Origin: Hyphomicrobiaceae bacterium | GTDB lineage: Bacteria > Pseudomonadota > Alphaproteobacteria > Rhizobiales > Ancalomicrobiaceae | Reading direction: 5' to 3' | Assembly (NCBI GenBank): GCA_016793065.1 | Contig: JAEULV010000012.1 | Span: 1 to 64,000 of the forward strand | Length of the DNA stretch: 64,000 nt | In this document: piece after piece, positions 1 through 9,567 of the stretch | How positions within the stretch are numbered: position 1 is the stretch's first letter | Layout: every line of letters starts with the position of its first letter | Program-made: the position numbers and the translations under genes | Notes under the pieces: generated by a model | The model's input: the letters and a program-made list of their open reading frames with translations, nothing else | The model's database searches: none | What the model was told of the DNA's origin: nothing

Positions 1-1164
1 CGCCACCGCCAGCATCAGGATCGGCGCCAGCGGCGGGACGAAATCGAGCAGCGCATAGGCGACCAGCAGCGCATAGGGCAGGCAGGGCAGCGCCAGCGAC
101 ACCATGCGGCCGATGCCGTGGGAGAGGCGATCGGTCGTCGGGCGCTCGACCAGCCACAGGCCATAGGCGGCGATGTAGATCGGCAGGTCGTAGCTGTGGA
201 AATACGGCGTGACCAGTGCCAGCGCCACGATCGCCAGCCAGCGCACCCGGGCGGCGTCCATCTTCCACAGGCCGACGCAGAACAGCGCGACGCCGCCGAG
301 GGCGACGATCTTGTGCACCCACTCCGCCGTGGCGATGTCGAGCCCGGCGAAGCGGGCGTGCATCAGCGGCGACAGGCTCATCATCTTCGACAGGAACACC
401 CGGCCGTCGACGAAGAACCAGCGGTATTGCTCCGGCAGCGCGACGGTCGCCCAGTAGCGCCAGGTTTCCAACTCGACCATGGCAAAGGACAGCGCGATCA
501 GCGCGGCGAAGGTGAGGCTCGCCACCGCGATCATGCTCCAGCGCCGCTGCCACAACAGCAGGAGCGGGATCAGCATGCCGTAATGGGGCTTGATGGTGAG
601 GAGGCCGAGCAGCAGGCCGGCGAGCAGCGGCCGGCGATCCATCAGGCGCAGGGCGCCTATGCCGAAGGCGCCGGCCCAGAGCGAGATCTGGCCATAATAG
701 ACCACCAGCAGGGTGATCGGCAGGACGAAGGCGAGGAGATCGAGCCGGCGGCGGGCGTCCTGTCCGACGAGGCAGGCGGCGAGGAAGGCCGCCGCACCGC
801 CGAACGTCCAGACGGCAAGCGCCACGCCATAGGGCAAGGCGCCGAGCGGCACGGCGAAGGCGAGGATATGGGGCGGGTAGAGCCAGGGCAGCCAGCTCAT
901 GCCGGGGCCGAAATAGCCGATGGTCGCGGCGTGAAAGGCGTCTGGATCGTAGATCAGGCTGCCGGCGCCATCGAGCACCATGCGGCCGGCGGTCCAGAAC
1001 ACGATGAAATCGATGCCGACGACCTTGCCGGTTCCAGCCTCGCGATAGCCGTCGAGGCCGGCGAGATAAAGGCCGTAGGCCAGCGCGAACAGGGCGGAGA
1101 CGACGGCGATCTGCGCCACCGCCGGTTCGACATGGCGCAGGGCGCCGGTGCGGGTCGACGACAT
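1..1164 (-). CDS. GT87-like polyprenol-phosphate-mannose glycosyltransferase (DUF2029), C-terminus beyond the window
   Basis: The frame is open from an ATG at 1164 to the left edge, so about 388 N-terminal residues are visible and the C-terminus is missing. The protein is strongly hydrophobic with a first membrane segment near residues 17-36. It has the family-like sequences DFIVFWTAGRMVL (about 52-64) and WLPWLYPPH (about 91-99), which recall DUF2029/GT87 proteins: integral membrane enzymes using polyprenyl-phosphate sugars. The start overlaps the stop of the upstream small gene by one base (TGATG), so the two are probably translated together. The substrate cannot be inferred. Assignment is by family resemblance only. 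Confidence 0.7.
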   Translation of the reverse strand, partial: MSSTRTGALRHVEPAVAQIAVVSALFALAYGLYLAGLDGYREAGTGKVVGIDFIVFWTAGRMVLDGAGSLIYDPDAFHAATIGYFGPGMSWLPWLYPPHILAFAVPLGALPYGVALAVWTFGGAAAFLAACLVGQDARRRLDLLAFVLPITLLVVYYGQISLWAGAFGIGALRLMDRRPLLAGLLLGLLTIKPHYGMLIPLLLLWQRRWSMIAVASLTFAALIALSFAMVELETWRYWATVALPEQYRWFFVDGRVFLSKMMSLSPLMHARFAGLDIATAEWVHKIVALGGVALFCVGLWKMDAARVRWLAIVALALVTPYFHSYDLPIYIAAYGLWLVERPTTDRLSHGIGRMVSLALPCLPYALLVAYALLDFVPPLAPILMLAVA

Positions 1165-1463
1165 CAGTGGACCACCGTCAGATGAGCGTCGCGCGCGACT
1201 TCGGCGAGATGGATGTCGTCGGCGGCGGTGAAGATATCGGCGTCGGCGCGCGGGCGCGGGCACAGGCCGAGAAGCGCGACGCCGGCGAGAATATCGGCAA
1301 GCGTCCAGTCAAGGGAATCGGCGGCGGCGACCGGGCCGCCGGCGACGAGCGCCAGCAGGATCGCGGCGGCGATGACGGCGACGGGACCGAGAACCGGCAC
1401 GAGGGCGGCGGCAAGGCCGGCCGACGGATCGGGCCGTCGCCCCATCTGCATTCCCGCCGCCAT
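1164..1463 (-). CDS. Small membrane protein of unknown function, coupled to the GT87-like gene
   Basis: A 99-residue protein. The ATG at 1463 is preferred over a GTG at 1487 because GGAGG lies five bases upstream of it. Residues about 17-42 form a clear hydrophobic segment (VLGPVAVIAAAILLALVAG), and a second, weaker one lies near 54-68. The C-terminal 30 residues are polar. Its TGA shares a base with the ATG of the following GT87-like gene, so it may be an accessory subunit of that enzyme. No family was recognised. The high-GC frame makes some caution necessary, but the Shine-Dalgarno sequence and the stop/start coupling support it. Confidence 0.5.
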   Translation of the reverse strand: MAAGMQMGRRPDPSAGLAAALVPVLGPVAVIAAAILLALVAGGPVAAADSLDWTLADILAGVALLGLCPRPRADADIFTAADDIHLAEVARDAHLTVVH

Positions 1464-1572
1464 GACGCCCTCCACGCAACCGCGCACGCACTGAAACCGG
1501 GGTTCAGTGTCGCACGGCCGGCTTAATTCGGCGTTACGCGGCGGGAAAGCGGCGGAAGCGGCCCGGGCGAGA

Positions 1573-1604
1573 ACGGGTTCAGGAGAGGACGGGTTCAGGA
1601 GAGG
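1573..1604. repeat. 16-bp tandem duplication across the cimA stop codon
   Basis: The unit ACGGGTTCAGGAGAGG occurs twice, at 1573-1588 and 1589-1604. The second copy contains the cimA stop codon and last codons, and the first lies just downstream of the gene. The effect is a duplicated gene end that leaves the protein unchanged. Confidence 0.85.
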
Positions 1605-3205
1605 ACGGGGGCGCCCGACTTCAAGAGCTTGTAGATGATCGAATCCATCAGCGCCTGGAACGAGGCGTCGATGATGTTCTCTGACAGGCCGATGGTGAAC
1701 CAGCGATTGTCGTCCTTGTCGCGGCTCTCGATCAGCACCCGGGTGGTCGCCGAGGTGCCGCCATTGAGGATGCGGACCTTGAAGTCGACAAGTTCGAGAT
1801 CCTGGATGAACGGCTGGTATTCGCCGAGATCCTTGCGCAGGGCGCCGTCGAGGGCGTTGACCGGGCCGTTGCCCTCGGCAACGTGCATCTTGGTCTCGTC
1901 GCCGACCTTCACCTTGACGATCGCCTCCGACACGGTCATCAGCTCGCCGATGGCGTTGTAGCGGCGCTCGACCATGACGCGGAAGCTCTTGACCTTGAAG
2001 TAGTCGGGGACGGTGCCGAGCGTCCGGCGGGCAAGCAGCTCGAAGGACGCATCGGCGCCCTCATAGGAATAGCCGATCGATTCCAGCCGCTTGACCTCGC
2101 CAAGCAGGGTGTCGAGCTTGGGTTCGGCCTTGTCGACCTCGAGCCCGAGGCGGGCGAGCTCGGCGAGCAGGTTGGACTTGCCTGCCTGGTCCGACACCAG
2201 CACGCGACGGCGGTTGCCGACGCTTTCCGGCGGGATGTGCTCGTAGGTCTTGGGGTCCTTGACCAGCGCCGAGGCATGGATGCCGGCCTTGGTGGCGAAG
2301 GCGGCGAAGCCGACATAGGGCTGGTGCCGGTTCGGCCGGCGGTTCAGCATCTCGTCGAAGCCGCGGGCCAGATTGGTGAGATCGGCGAGCGCCTCGTCGC
2401 TGACGCCGATGTCGAAGCGCTCGGCGAATTCCGGCTTGAGCTTCAGCGACGGGATGATCGAGACGAGGTTGGCATTGCCGCAGCGCTCGCCCAGGCCGTT
2501 GAGCGTGCCCTGGATCTGGCGGGCGCCGGCGCGCACGGCGGCGAGCGAGTTGGCGACCGCATGCTCGGTGTCGTTATGGGCATGGATGCCGAGGTGGTCG
2601 CCCGGCACGACGACGGTGACCTCGCGGACAATGGCCTCGACCTCGTGCGGGAAGGTGCCGCCATTGGTATCGCACAGCACGACCCAGCGGGCGCCGGCCT
2701 CGTAGGCGGCGCGGGCGCAGTCCAGCGCATATTGCGGATTGGCCTTGTAGCCGTCGAAGAAGTGCTCGCAATCGACCATCACCAGCTTGCCGCGGGCGCT
2801 TGCCGCCTCGACCGACTGGCGGATGCCGTCGAGGTTTTCCTCCAGCGTGGTGCCGAGGGCGAAGTGCACATGGAAGTCCCACGACTTGGCGACGTAGCAG
2901 ATGGCGTCGGCGGCGCTGTCGAGCAGCAGGGCGACGCCGGGATCGTTGGAAATCGAGACGCCGGGACGCTTGGTCATGCCGAAGGCGACGAACCCGGCGC
3001 GCTTGGTGCGCTTGCGGCTGAAGAATTCGGTATCGAGCGGATTGGCGCCGGGATAGCCGCCCTCGACATAATCGACGCCGAGCCGGTCAAGAATGCCGGC
3101 AATGGCGATCTTGTCGTTCAGCGTGAAGTCGATGCCATTGGTCTGCGCCCCATCGCGCAGGGTGGTATCGAACAGATAGACGCGATCACGAGGGCTGGCG
3201 GACAT
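1595..3205 (-). CDS. cimA: (R)-citramalate synthase
   Basis: A 536-residue alpha-isopropylmalate synthase-like enzyme. CimA condenses pyruvate with acetyl-CoA to citramalate, the entry to the threonine-independent route to isoleucine. The N-terminal TIM barrel carries DTTLRDG (about 14-20) for substrate and metal binding and HAHNDTEHAV, whose two histidines are metal ligands. The C-terminal third matches a LeuA-type allosteric dimerisation domain. The length is typical of CimA (about 520-540) and longer than homocitrate synthase. The ATG at 3205 begins MSASPRDRVYLFDTTLRDG, as expected. The gene lies downstream of cysS on the same strand but is separated from it by an inverted repeat, so co-transcription is uncertain. 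Other HMGL-type synthases are less likely. Confidence 0.9.
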   Translation of the reverse strand: MSASPRDRVYLFDTTLRDGAQTNGIDFTLNDKIAIAGILDRLGVDYVEGGYPGANPLDTEFFSRKRTKRAGFVAFGMTKRPGVSISNDPGVALLLDSAADAICYVAKSWDFHVHFALGTTLEENLDGIRQSVEAASARGKLVMVDCEHFFDGYKANPQYALDCARAAYEAGARWVVLCDTNGGTFPHEVEAIVREVTVVVPGDHLGIHAHNDTEHAVANSLAAVRAGARQIQGTLNGLGERCGNANLVSIIPSLKLKPEFAERFDIGVSDEALADLTNLARGFDEMLNRRPNRHQPYVGFAAFATKAGIHASALVKDPKTYEHIPPESVGNRRRVLVSDQAGKSNLLAELARLGLEVDKAEPKLDTLLGEVKRLESIGYSYEGADASFELLARRTLGTVPDYFKVKSFRVMVERRYNAIGELMTVSEAIVKVKVGDETKMHVAEGNGPVNALDGALRKDLGEYQPFIQDLELVDFKVRILNGGTSATTRVLIESRDKDDNRWFTIGLSENIIDASFQALMDSIIYKLLKSGAPVLS

Positions 3206-3258
3206 TTTGACGGTCTCGGTACGAGGGATGGATTTGACGGGAAAGTGCCGGGGTTAAC

Positions 3259-3449
3259 ACCCCTCATCCGGCCTACGGCCACCTTCTCCCCGCAGGCGGG
3301 GAGAAGGGAGAGGTGACGGTGGGGTGAGGTCTTTCGCAGAGGACAGAGTTGCGGCATCCACCTCTCCCTTCTCCCCATCGCGCAGCGATCTCGCCGAGCC
3401 GCGTGGCTCGGCGAGCGGGAGAAGGTGGCGCGGAGCGCCGGATGAGGGG
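3259..3449. repeat. Inverted pair of rhizobial-type palindromic intergenic repeats
   Basis: The left arm (3259-3318) begins ACCCCTCATCCGGC and contains ACCTTCTCCCCGCAGGCGGG, which is itself a hairpin. The right arm (3360-3449) carries the reverse complement, ending GGGAGAAGGT...GCCGGATGAGGGGT, with an extra inner stem (TCGCCGAGC/GCTCGGCGA). The terminal sequences CCCCTCATCCGGC and GCCGGATGAGGGG match perfectly, so the region can fold as one long hairpin. Elements of this sort are common between genes in Rhizobiales. Here it may affect read-through from cysS into cimA or stabilise mRNA ends. Confidence 0.8.
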
Positions 3450-3462
3450 TGGGTTGGCGTCA

Positions 3463-4902
3463 TCAACCGCGGATTTCCCACTTGGTGATCAGTTGGCCGC
3501 TCGCGTCCTTGCCGTCCATGATGGTGATGCCGCGGGCGACGAGTTCGTCGCGGATGCGGTCGCTTTCGGCCCAGTCGCGGGCGGTGCGGGCGGCGATGCG
3601 GGCGGCGATCAGGGCTTCGATCTCGGCCGGGTCGACGCCGCTCTCGGCGTTGCGGGCGTTTGCCCGGGCGGTCGCGGTCCGCGGCAGCAGGCCGAGGAGC
3701 GCGGCGGAGGCCTTGAACACCCCGGCGTCGCCGGACTTCAGCTCGTGCAGCACCGAGATCGCCTTGGCGGTGTTGAGGTCGTCGGCCAGCGCCTCGACGA
3801 ACTCGGGCGCCGGCGTCGTCGGGTCGGCGTCGCCGGCGGCGCGATACCAGTCGTCGAGAATGCGGGCGCTTTCCTCAAGACCGCTCACCGTCCAGTCGAT
3901 CGGCTGGCGGTAGTGGGTGCGCAGCATGTTGAGGCGGGCGACCTCGCCGTCCCACTCGTCGAGAACCTCGCGAATGGTGGTGAAGTTGCCGAGCGACTTC
4001 GACATCTTGGCACCCTCGACCTGCAGGAAGCCGTTGTGCATCCAGACGCTGGCCATGCGCTCGACACCGAAGGCGCAGCAGGACTGGGCATTCTCGTTCT
4101 CGTGGTGCGGGAACGCCAGATCGATGCCGCCGCCGTGGATGTCGAAGCTCAGCGCATCGGCCGGCTCGCATTTCAGCCGGCCGCCGAAAGCGGCGACGAG
4201 ATGCTTCCACGACATGGCCGAGCACTCGATGTGCCAGCCCGGACGCCCCGGCTGGGCAATGCCGGCGGGGGACGGCCAGCCGGGCTCGTGCGCCTCGGTC
4301 GACGGCTTCCACAGCACGAAATCCATGGCGTCGCGCTTGTAGGGCGCGACCTCGACCCGCGAGCCGGCGATCATGTCGTCGAGCGAGCGACGCGACAGGG
4401 CGCCGTATTTCGGCACGCCCGGCAGCCGCGCCATGGCGGCGACCTCGAACAGCACATGGTCCTCGGCGACATAGGCGACGCCGGCGGCGACCAGGCGGTC
4501 GATGATCTGGCGCATCTCGTCGATATGGTCGGTGGCGCGCGGCTCGACGTCCGGGCGCAGGGCGCCGAGCGCGTCGATATCCTTGTGGAACTGCTCGAGC
4601 GTGCCGTCGGTCAGCTGGCGAATGGTGATACCGCTGTCGAAGGCCCGCTTGTTGATCTTGTCGTCGACGTCGGTGACGTTGCGCACATAGGTGACCGCCG
4701 CCGCGCCATAGAGATGACGCAGCAGGCGATAGAGCACGTCGAAGACGATGATCGGGCGGGCATTGCCGATATGGGCGAAGTCGTAGACGGTCGGGCCGCA
4801 GACATACATGCGCACGGCGGCCGGATCGATCGGGACGAAGTCGTCCTTGGATCGCGTCAGGGTGTTGTAGAGTTTCAGTCCGGTGGTCCCGATGGTCGAC
4901 AT
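3463..4902 (-). CDS. cysS: Cysteinyl-tRNA synthetase
   Basis: A 479-residue class I aminoacyl-tRNA synthetase that charges tRNA-Cys in the cytosol. The HIGH motif is seen in [13 protein letters not shown] (about 34-46) and KMSKS in KMSKSLGNF (about 305). A zinc-site cysteine lies in YVCGPTVYD, with further zinc-site candidates in WHIECSAM and the HHENE region. The C-terminal part is the anticodon-binding helical domain. The length is normal for bacterial CysRS. The ATG at 4902 begins [15 protein letters not shown], the usual N-terminus. A downstream intergenic repeat separates it from cimA. Confidence 0.97.
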   Translation of the reverse strand: MSTIGTTGLKLYNTLTRSKDDFVPIDPAAVRMYVCGPTVYDFAHIGNARPIIVFDVLYRLLRHLYGAAAVTYVRNVTDVDDKINKRAFDSGITIRQLTDGTLEQFHKDIDALGALRPDVEPRATDHIDEMRQIIDRLVAAGVAYVAEDHVLFEVAAMARLPGVPKYGALSRRSLDDMIAGSRVEVAPYKRDAMDFVLWKPSTEAHEPGWPSPAGIAQPGRPGWHIECSAMSWKHLVAAFGGRLKCEPADALSFDIHGGGIDLAFPHHENENAQSCCAFGVERMASVWMHNGFLQVEGAKMSKSLGNFTTIREVLDEWDGEVARLNMLRTHYRQPIDWTVSGLEESARILDDWYRAAGDADPTTPAPEFVEALADDLNTAKAISVLHELKSGDAGVFKASAALLGLLPRTATARANARNAESGVDPAEIEALIAARIAARTARDWAESDRIRDELVARGITIMDGKDASGQLITKWEIRG

Positions 4903-5084
4903 GCGCCTCTCCCGTCCGTGCCGGCCGGCCAGGGCTGCGTCGATGCGATCAGGGCAAACAACGGCGCCGGCCAGCGATGTCGCTCAGCCGCAAATAATCC
5001 CGCAAATGATGATCGCGCGATGATGTGCCGTCATGTCGGCGTGTGTGACGGGTTTGACCGGAGACGTCAAGCGGTCGGACCGCA

Positions 5085-5600
5085 TCAGTTCGACGAAAAA
5101 TCCGCGCAACGGGGCGCCGGGTCGTTGCCCCAGGGCATGATCGGCACGGTGGAGGTGGAGTTCTTGGGCGAACCCTCGATCAGCTTGTCGGTGTAGACGA
5201 TATAGACCAGCACATTGCGGCGGGCGTCGCAGCCGCGGACGATCTGCATCTTCTTGAAGAACAGCGAGCGCGACTGGCGGAACACCACGTCGCCCTGGGA
5301 GAACTTCTCCTTGAATTTCACCGGGCCGACCTGACGGCAGGCGAGCGAGATGTCGGATACCTGCTCGGCCACGCCGAGCATGCCTTCGACGCCGCCGCGC
5401 TCCGGCACGGTGAAGTGACAGGCGACGCCGTCGATGGCCGGGTCGTCGATGCCGTAGACCGCCAGCTTGTCGTCGGGGGTCAGGAGCTTCCACACCGTCG
5501 ACTTCTTGAAGATCAGGTCCGGATCCTCGCCGGCACGGGCGGGGGCGGCAAGGCCGAGCACGAGGGCAAGGCTGGCGAAGGCGAGAGCAAAGCGGCGCAT
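5085..5600 (-). CDS. creA: CreA family periplasmic protein
   Basis: A 171-residue secreted protein. The start at 5600 (MRRFALAF) is chosen over 5618 because GGAG lies eight bases upstream and a clean signal peptide follows, with predicted cleavage after APARA near residue 23. The mature part shows conserved CreA sequences, including LIFKKSTVWKLLTPDDKLAV, VACHFT and KKMQIVRGCDA, with four cysteines that may form disulfides. CreA proteins are widespread in Gram-negative bacteria and their function is unknown; the E. coli gene lies beside creBCD, but no such genes are seen here. The family call is firm, the role open. Confidence 0.88.
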   Translation of the reverse strand: MRRFALAFASLALVLGLAAPARAGEDPDLIFKKSTVWKLLTPDDKLAVYGIDDPAIDGVACHFTVPERGGVEGMLGVAEQVSDISLACRQVGPVKFKEKFSQGDVVFRQSRSLFFKKMQIVRGCDARRNVLVYIVYTDKLIEGSPKNSTSTVPIMPWGNDPAPRCADFSSN

Positions 5601-5684
5601 GGGAGGAACTCCGGTCATTGCCCCACATATGGCGTCGCGGCGCGGCAGCGCAACCCCGAACCGCGCCGGGCGGGCGGCGACGGC

Positions 5685-6059
5685 CTACTGACGCACCACC
5701 TCGGTCATCGGGCAATAGCGGCGCCAGGTGGAAAGGAAGCCGTATTCGGTGCCCTCCACCCAGGTCTCCTCGACCTCGCCGCCGACCGGCGTCATGACGA
5801 TGACGAAGCGGCGCAGCAGCGCCGAGCGGCCGGTCAACTCGGCCCAGCCGCACAGGGAGGCGCGGCCGAGATCGTCGCGGCGACCGGCGCGCAGGCCGGC
5901 AACCGTCGGCTCGGCGGCGGTTTCGGCGCGCCCGGCCAGGATGGCGTTGACCAGGGCCAGATCGGCCTCGCCGATATCGACGGCGCCACAAGGCCCCTGC
6001 GCCGCCGACAGGGCGAGGGCGACAGCCGCGAGCGCGATGATCAGGCGGCTTGGCCGCAT
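5685..6059 (-). CDS. Small secreted protein of unknown function
   Basis: A 124-residue protein beginning MRPSRLIIALAAVALALS, a typical signal peptide with likely cleavage near residue 26. The mature part has three cysteines (GPCG, LCGW, RRYCP) and a C-terminal stretch VEETWVEGTEYGFLSTWRRY that looks beta-rich. An in-frame TTG at 6095 would extend it by 12 residues ahead of the signal peptide and is less likely. It lies upstream of creA on the same strand with an 84-base gap, so they could share a transcript. No family was recognised. The signal peptide and codon pattern favour a real gene. Confidence 0.6.
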   Translation of the reverse strand: MRPSRLIIALAAVALALSAAQGPCGAVDIGEADLALVNAILAGRAETAAEPTVAGLRAGRRDDLGRASLCGWAELTGRSALLRRFVIVMTPVGGEVEETWVEGTEYGFLSTWRRYCPMTEVVRQ

Positions 6060-6266
6060 CCGTCGTCGTCCCGACAAAGGGGGATAGGCCGGCAAACCCC
6101 GTGAAATTTACCAAACCGGCGCAATTGGGCATCAAACCGCATTGCGCGGCGTTTGCCAATCAGTCACACCTTTCCCATAGTTTGATTTCAGCATAGCACG
6201 CATGCAGGTGGGGACCTGCTCCGGCGCGGCGGGCGACGGACTGAATGCGGTGGGGACAATCGATCC

Positions 6267-7541
6267 ATGGCGAAGGCAGCGCATGGTTTTGCAGTGATCG
6301 CGCTGGCGTTGATCGCGGGGCTCGGCTCGGGCACGGCGACGCTGGCGCAGAGCTGCGCCACGCTGGCGCGGCAACTGGCCAGCGTCGGCAGTGGCGGCGG
6401 TGGCGGCGGCGTCTGGTCGGACGCGGCGCAGCGGCAGGCGGCGGCGATCCGGCAGGTCGAGGGCGAGATGCGCGCCGCCAATTGCGGCGGCTTCTTCGGC
6501 TCGGGCTATTGCTCCAGCCTCGGCCAGCGGCTGGGCGAGATGCGCGCCAATCTGGGGCGGCTGCAGGCGACCGGTGCGTCTCGCGGCGACAGCGGCCAGT
6601 TGCGGGCGCGGATCCAGGCGCAGATGGCGGCGCTCGGCTGCAACGGCGAGGTGGCGCGCGGCCCGGTTCCGCCGGCGCCGATCGCGGCGCAGGCGCCTAA
6701 GCCGGCCGCCTATCAAATGCCGGCGGCCAATCCGGGCGAACGGATGTTCGTCGCCAACGGGCCGGGCGGCGCGCCCTATCTCTACCGCGAAGAAGCCAAC
6801 GGCCGCATCTCGATGATCCGGCCAATGGGCGGGGCGCCGGTCAAGCGGGCGGTGGCGGTTGAGAGCCAGCCGCAGAGCCCGGGCGGCGGCTTTTTCGGCA
6901 GCCTGTTCGGCGCGGCCCCGCCGGGCGTGCGCGACACCTATTCGGGCGAGACCGCAACCGATGCGTTGCCGGTCGGCCCGCCGGGGATGCCGCCGCTCGG
7001 CGGCGGAATGCGGACGCTGTGCGTGCGCACCTGCGACGGCTTCTATTTTCCGATCACCAGCTCGGCCAGCGAGGGCCGGTTCGAGAAGGACGCAGAGACC
7101 TGCCGGTCGCTCTGCCCGGCCTCGGACACGCGGCTGTTCTACCACTCCAATTCCAACCCTGACGCGGACGAGATCTTCAGCGCCGACAGCAAACGCGAGC
7201 CCTATGCCAAGATGTCCTATGCCTTCAAGTATCGCGAGGGCATGGTGCCGCAATGCGGCTGCGGCCGGCCGGCGCCGGGGATGACGCCGATCGACGGTTC
7301 TGGCGCCGGCGGCGTCGGCTTTGTCGGCGATCCGGACGCGCAGTTACGGCCGACGATCGCCAGCCCCGGCGTCCGGGTGCCGCCGGAGGAAGACCCCGAG
7401 ACCCAGGCCAATCTCGCCGGCGGCTTCACGCCGATCCCGGTCACGTCAACGGCGCCTGTCGCCGGCGCCGCTGGCGAGGCGACTACGCCGGGCGGGAAAA
7501 AGGTCCGGATAGTCGGGCCAAGCTATTATATCGCCCGATAA
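6267..7541 (+). CDS. DUF2865 domain-containing secreted protein
   Basis: A 424-residue protein with a signal peptide (residues 1-27, cleavage after TLAQ). It then has a Gly-rich linker, an alpha-helical region to about 135, and a cysteine-rich core (about 248-333). The core contains [21 protein letters not shown] and [10 protein letters not shown], the spacing typical of DUF2865, an alphaproteobacterial family without known function. The C-terminal 90 residues are low-complexity and Pro/Gly-rich. Its last 59 bases overlap the end of gltX on the other strand. It is divergent from the small secreted gene at 6059. Likely periplasmic or cell-surface. Confidence 0.85.
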   Translation: MAKAAHGFAVIALALIAGLGSGTATLAQSCATLARQLASVGSGGGGGGVWSDAAQRQAAAIRQVEGEMRAANCGGFFGSGYCSSLGQRLGEMRANLGRLQATGASRGDSGQLRARIQAQMAALGCNGEVARGPVPPAPIAAQAPKPAAYQMPAANPGERMFVANGPGGAPYLYREEANGRISMIRPMGGAPVKRAVAVESQPQSPGGGFFGSLFGAAPPGVRDTYSGETATDALPVGPPGMPPLGGGMRTLCVRTCDGFYFPITSSASEGRFEKDAETCRSLCPASDTRLFYHSNSNPDADEIFSADSKREPYAKMSYAFKYREGMVPQCGCGRPAPGMTPIDGSGAGGVGFVGDPDAQLRPTIASPGVRVPPEEDPETQANLAGGFTPIPVTSTAPVAGAAGEATTPGGKKVRIVGPSYYIAR

Positions 7542-8853
7542 GCGGCAGCAGCAGCTTCAGTTCCGGGCCGTGATCGAGCCCGGTCAGGGCGCGGCGCAGC
7601 GGCATGAACAGGCCCTTGCCCTTGCGCCCCGTGGCGGCCTTGACCTTGTCGGTCCAGGCGCCCCAGGTGGCTTCGTCCCATGGTTCGTCGGGCAACAGCT
7701 CGCGGGCGATGGCGAGCATCGGCTCGTCGTCGGCTGCGGCGACGGGCGTCGGCGCGCCCTCGACGATGGCGGCGAGCGTCCGGGCATCGTCGAGACGGGC
7801 ACAATTGGCGCGAATGGCGTTCCACAGCGGCTCGCCGCCGTTGATCCCCATCGCGGCGAGACGGTCGGCGACGGCGGAATAGGCAAGGCCGTGGACGATC
7901 GAACCGTTGAGCAGATCGAGCTCGTGCGGGTCGAACTTGGCGGTGGAGGTGGAGACGCGGCCGAGATCGAGATGGTGGGCGAGGGTCTCGAGGTCGGGAT
8001 AGGCGTGGACCTGCTCGGCGGTGCCGACGAGCACTGCGAGGCTCGCCACCGTCATCGCCTCGTAGCCGGCATCGCGCAGCGAGCGCACCGAAAGCGAGCC
8101 GAGCCGCTTCGACAGCGCCTCGCCGGTGACCGAGGCGATGAGATTGTGGTGGGCAAGCGTCGGCACCGCGCCGCCTAGCGCCTCGATGATCTCGATCTGC
8201 ACACCGGTATTGGTAACGTGATCCTCGCCGCGAATGACGTGGGTGATGCCCATGTCGATATCGTCGACAACGGAGGTGAAGGTATAAAGATAGCTGCCAT
8301 CCTCGCGGACCAGCACCGGATCGGAGAGCGATGTGGTGTCGACGTGCTGCGGTCCGCGGGTGAGATCGGTCCAGGCGACGGAGCGGCCGTCGAGCTTGAA
8401 GCGCCAGTGCGGGCGACGGCCTTCCGCCTCGAGGCGGGCGCGGTCCTCGGCGGTGAGCGCCAGCGCGGCGCGATCGTAGATCGGCGGCAGGCCGCGCGCC
8501 AGCTGGCGACGGCGGCGGCGGTCGAGTTCGTCGGCGGCCTCATAGCACGGATAGAGCCGGCCCGAGGCGCGCAGACGGTCGGCGGCGGCATCATAGAGCG
8601 CAGTCCGCCGCGACTGGTGGAACACCTGGTGCGGGCGGATGCCGAGCCAGTCGAGATCGGTGGCGATCCCGTCGATGAACTCCTGGCGCGACCGCTCCCG
8701 GTCGGTGTCGTCGAAGCGCAGGATGAACCGCCCGCCGCGCGCCAGCGCAAACAGCCAGTTGACCAGCGCCGTCCGGGCATTGCCGATATGGATCATACCG
8801 GTGGGCGACGGAGCGAAGCGAACGAGAGGTGCGGTCACGGGGGAAGCGGTCAC
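7483..8853 (-). CDS. gltX: Glutamyl-tRNA synthetase (alphaproteobacterial second type)
   Basis: A 456-residue class I synthetase that attaches glutamate to tRNA. HIGH is represented by IHIGNAR (about 21-27). The KMSKS loop is ALSKRLGS, a variant common in one of the two GltX paralogues of alphaproteobacteria, which often also charge tRNA-Gln for GatCAB conversion. [11 protein letters not shown] and [12 protein letters not shown] are further family motifs. The start is GTG at 8853, with another GTG at 8838 possible; neither has a strong Shine-Dalgarno. Its 3' end overlaps the convergent DUF2865 gene by 59 bases. The true tRNA specificity cannot be read from sequence. Confidence 0.93.
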   Translation of the reverse strand: MTASPVTAPLVRFAPSPTGMIHIGNARTALVNWLFALARGGRFILRFDDTDRERSRQEFIDGIATDLDWLGIRPHQVFHQSRRTALYDAAADRLRASGRLYPCYEAADELDRRRRRQLARGLPPIYDRAALALTAEDRARLEAEGRRPHWRFKLDGRSVAWTDLTRGPQHVDTTSLSDPVLVREDGSYLYTFTSVVDDIDMGITHVIRGEDHVTNTGVQIEIIEALGGAVPTLAHHNLIASVTGEALSKRLGSLSVRSLRDAGYEAMTVASLAVLVGTAEQVHAYPDLETLAHHLDLGRVSTSTAKFDPHELDLLNGSIVHGLAYSAVADRLAAMGINGGEPLWNAIRANCARLDDARTLAAIVEGAPTPVAAADDEPMLAIARELLPDEPWDEATWGAWTDKVKAATGRKGKGLFMPLRRALTGLDHGPELKLLLPLIGRYNSLARLSGPFSRPA

Positions 8854-8958
8854 GGGCAGGTTCCGGATGCGGGGCGCGAGCCAAGAATGTCGCGATCCAC
8901 TTGCGCGAAAGCGCCCCGCTTGTCGAGTGTGATTTTCGGATGCGGAAGCGGTGTCGGT

Positions 8959-9567
8959 TCAGTTCGGATAGGGGCGCGGGATGAAAAAGCCGAGCATGCA
9001 TTCTGGGTTTACGACCGCGATCTGAACATGGGACTTGGCCTTGAAACCCGCTCCCGGATAGAGATCATCGCCCTCGACAAACATGCCACGGACCGTATCG
9101 AATGGTCGCCAGGCGGGATCACGGCTGCTTTTTCGAGCGATCATCTGGTGCAGGTGGCGGATGACGGCGCAATCGAGGCGCCGGATCAACTTGTCCTGAT
9201 TGGGGTCGTCCCGCGCATTCAGATTGATCGGCATTTCCAGGCGTGATTGTCGCCTGATCTGCTCGAACGAGGCATACGCGCCCTTCAGGATTTCCAGGTT
9301 GTGACGGGCGAGCAGATCGAGGCAGTTGCCACGATCGATGACGGCGCCGAGCACAAAGGGTCGAACCCTCGGATCCGACTTTGCCTTCTGCCGGGCCCAT
9401 TCCAACGCCCGAACCGGATCCGCTTCCCAAAAATAGGCCCCGGGTCCGAGCCAATCATAGTCCTTGTCACTGTGAACTATGTCTTCATCCCCATTCAGAA
9501 TACGGCGACCAACTGCTTCATCACATCCATGATAACCAAGTACGAATGATGTCGCCAGACGACTCAA
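8959..9567 (-). CDS. Predicted ADP-ribosyltransferase-like protein, candidate toxin
   Basis: A 202-residue soluble protein. The N-terminus has YHGCD (12-16), then YDWLGPGAYFWE (37-48) and a helix RALEWA. This order recalls the first two elements of the H-Y-E signature in PARP/diphtheria-type ADP-ribosyltransferases and DUF3990-like toxins: a His in a beta-strand, then a Tyr in G-x-G-x-Y-F. The C-terminal part, with VRGMFVEGDD and VQIAVVNPECMLGFF, could provide the acidic residue and last strands. The ATG overlaps the stop of the small upstream gene (ATGA). GC is visibly lower than in the flanks. ADP-ribosylation is inferred from motif order only; no experiment or search supports it here. Confidence 0.6.
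   Translation of the reverse strand: MSRLATSFVLGYHGCDEAVGRRILNGDEDIVHSDKDYDWLGPGAYFWEADPVRALEWARQKAKSDPRVRPFVLGAVIDRGNCLDLLARHNLEILKGAYASFEQIRRQSRLEMPINLNARDDPNQDKLIRRLDCAVIRHLHQMIARKSSRDPAWRPFDTVRGMFVEGDDLYPGAGFKAKSHVQIAVVNPECMLGFFIPRPYPN

Noticed and set aside
3349-5196. A 615-codon plus-strand open frame opposite cysS
   Set aside because: Low-complexity Arg/Gly/Val-rich translation; cysS on the other strand is certain.
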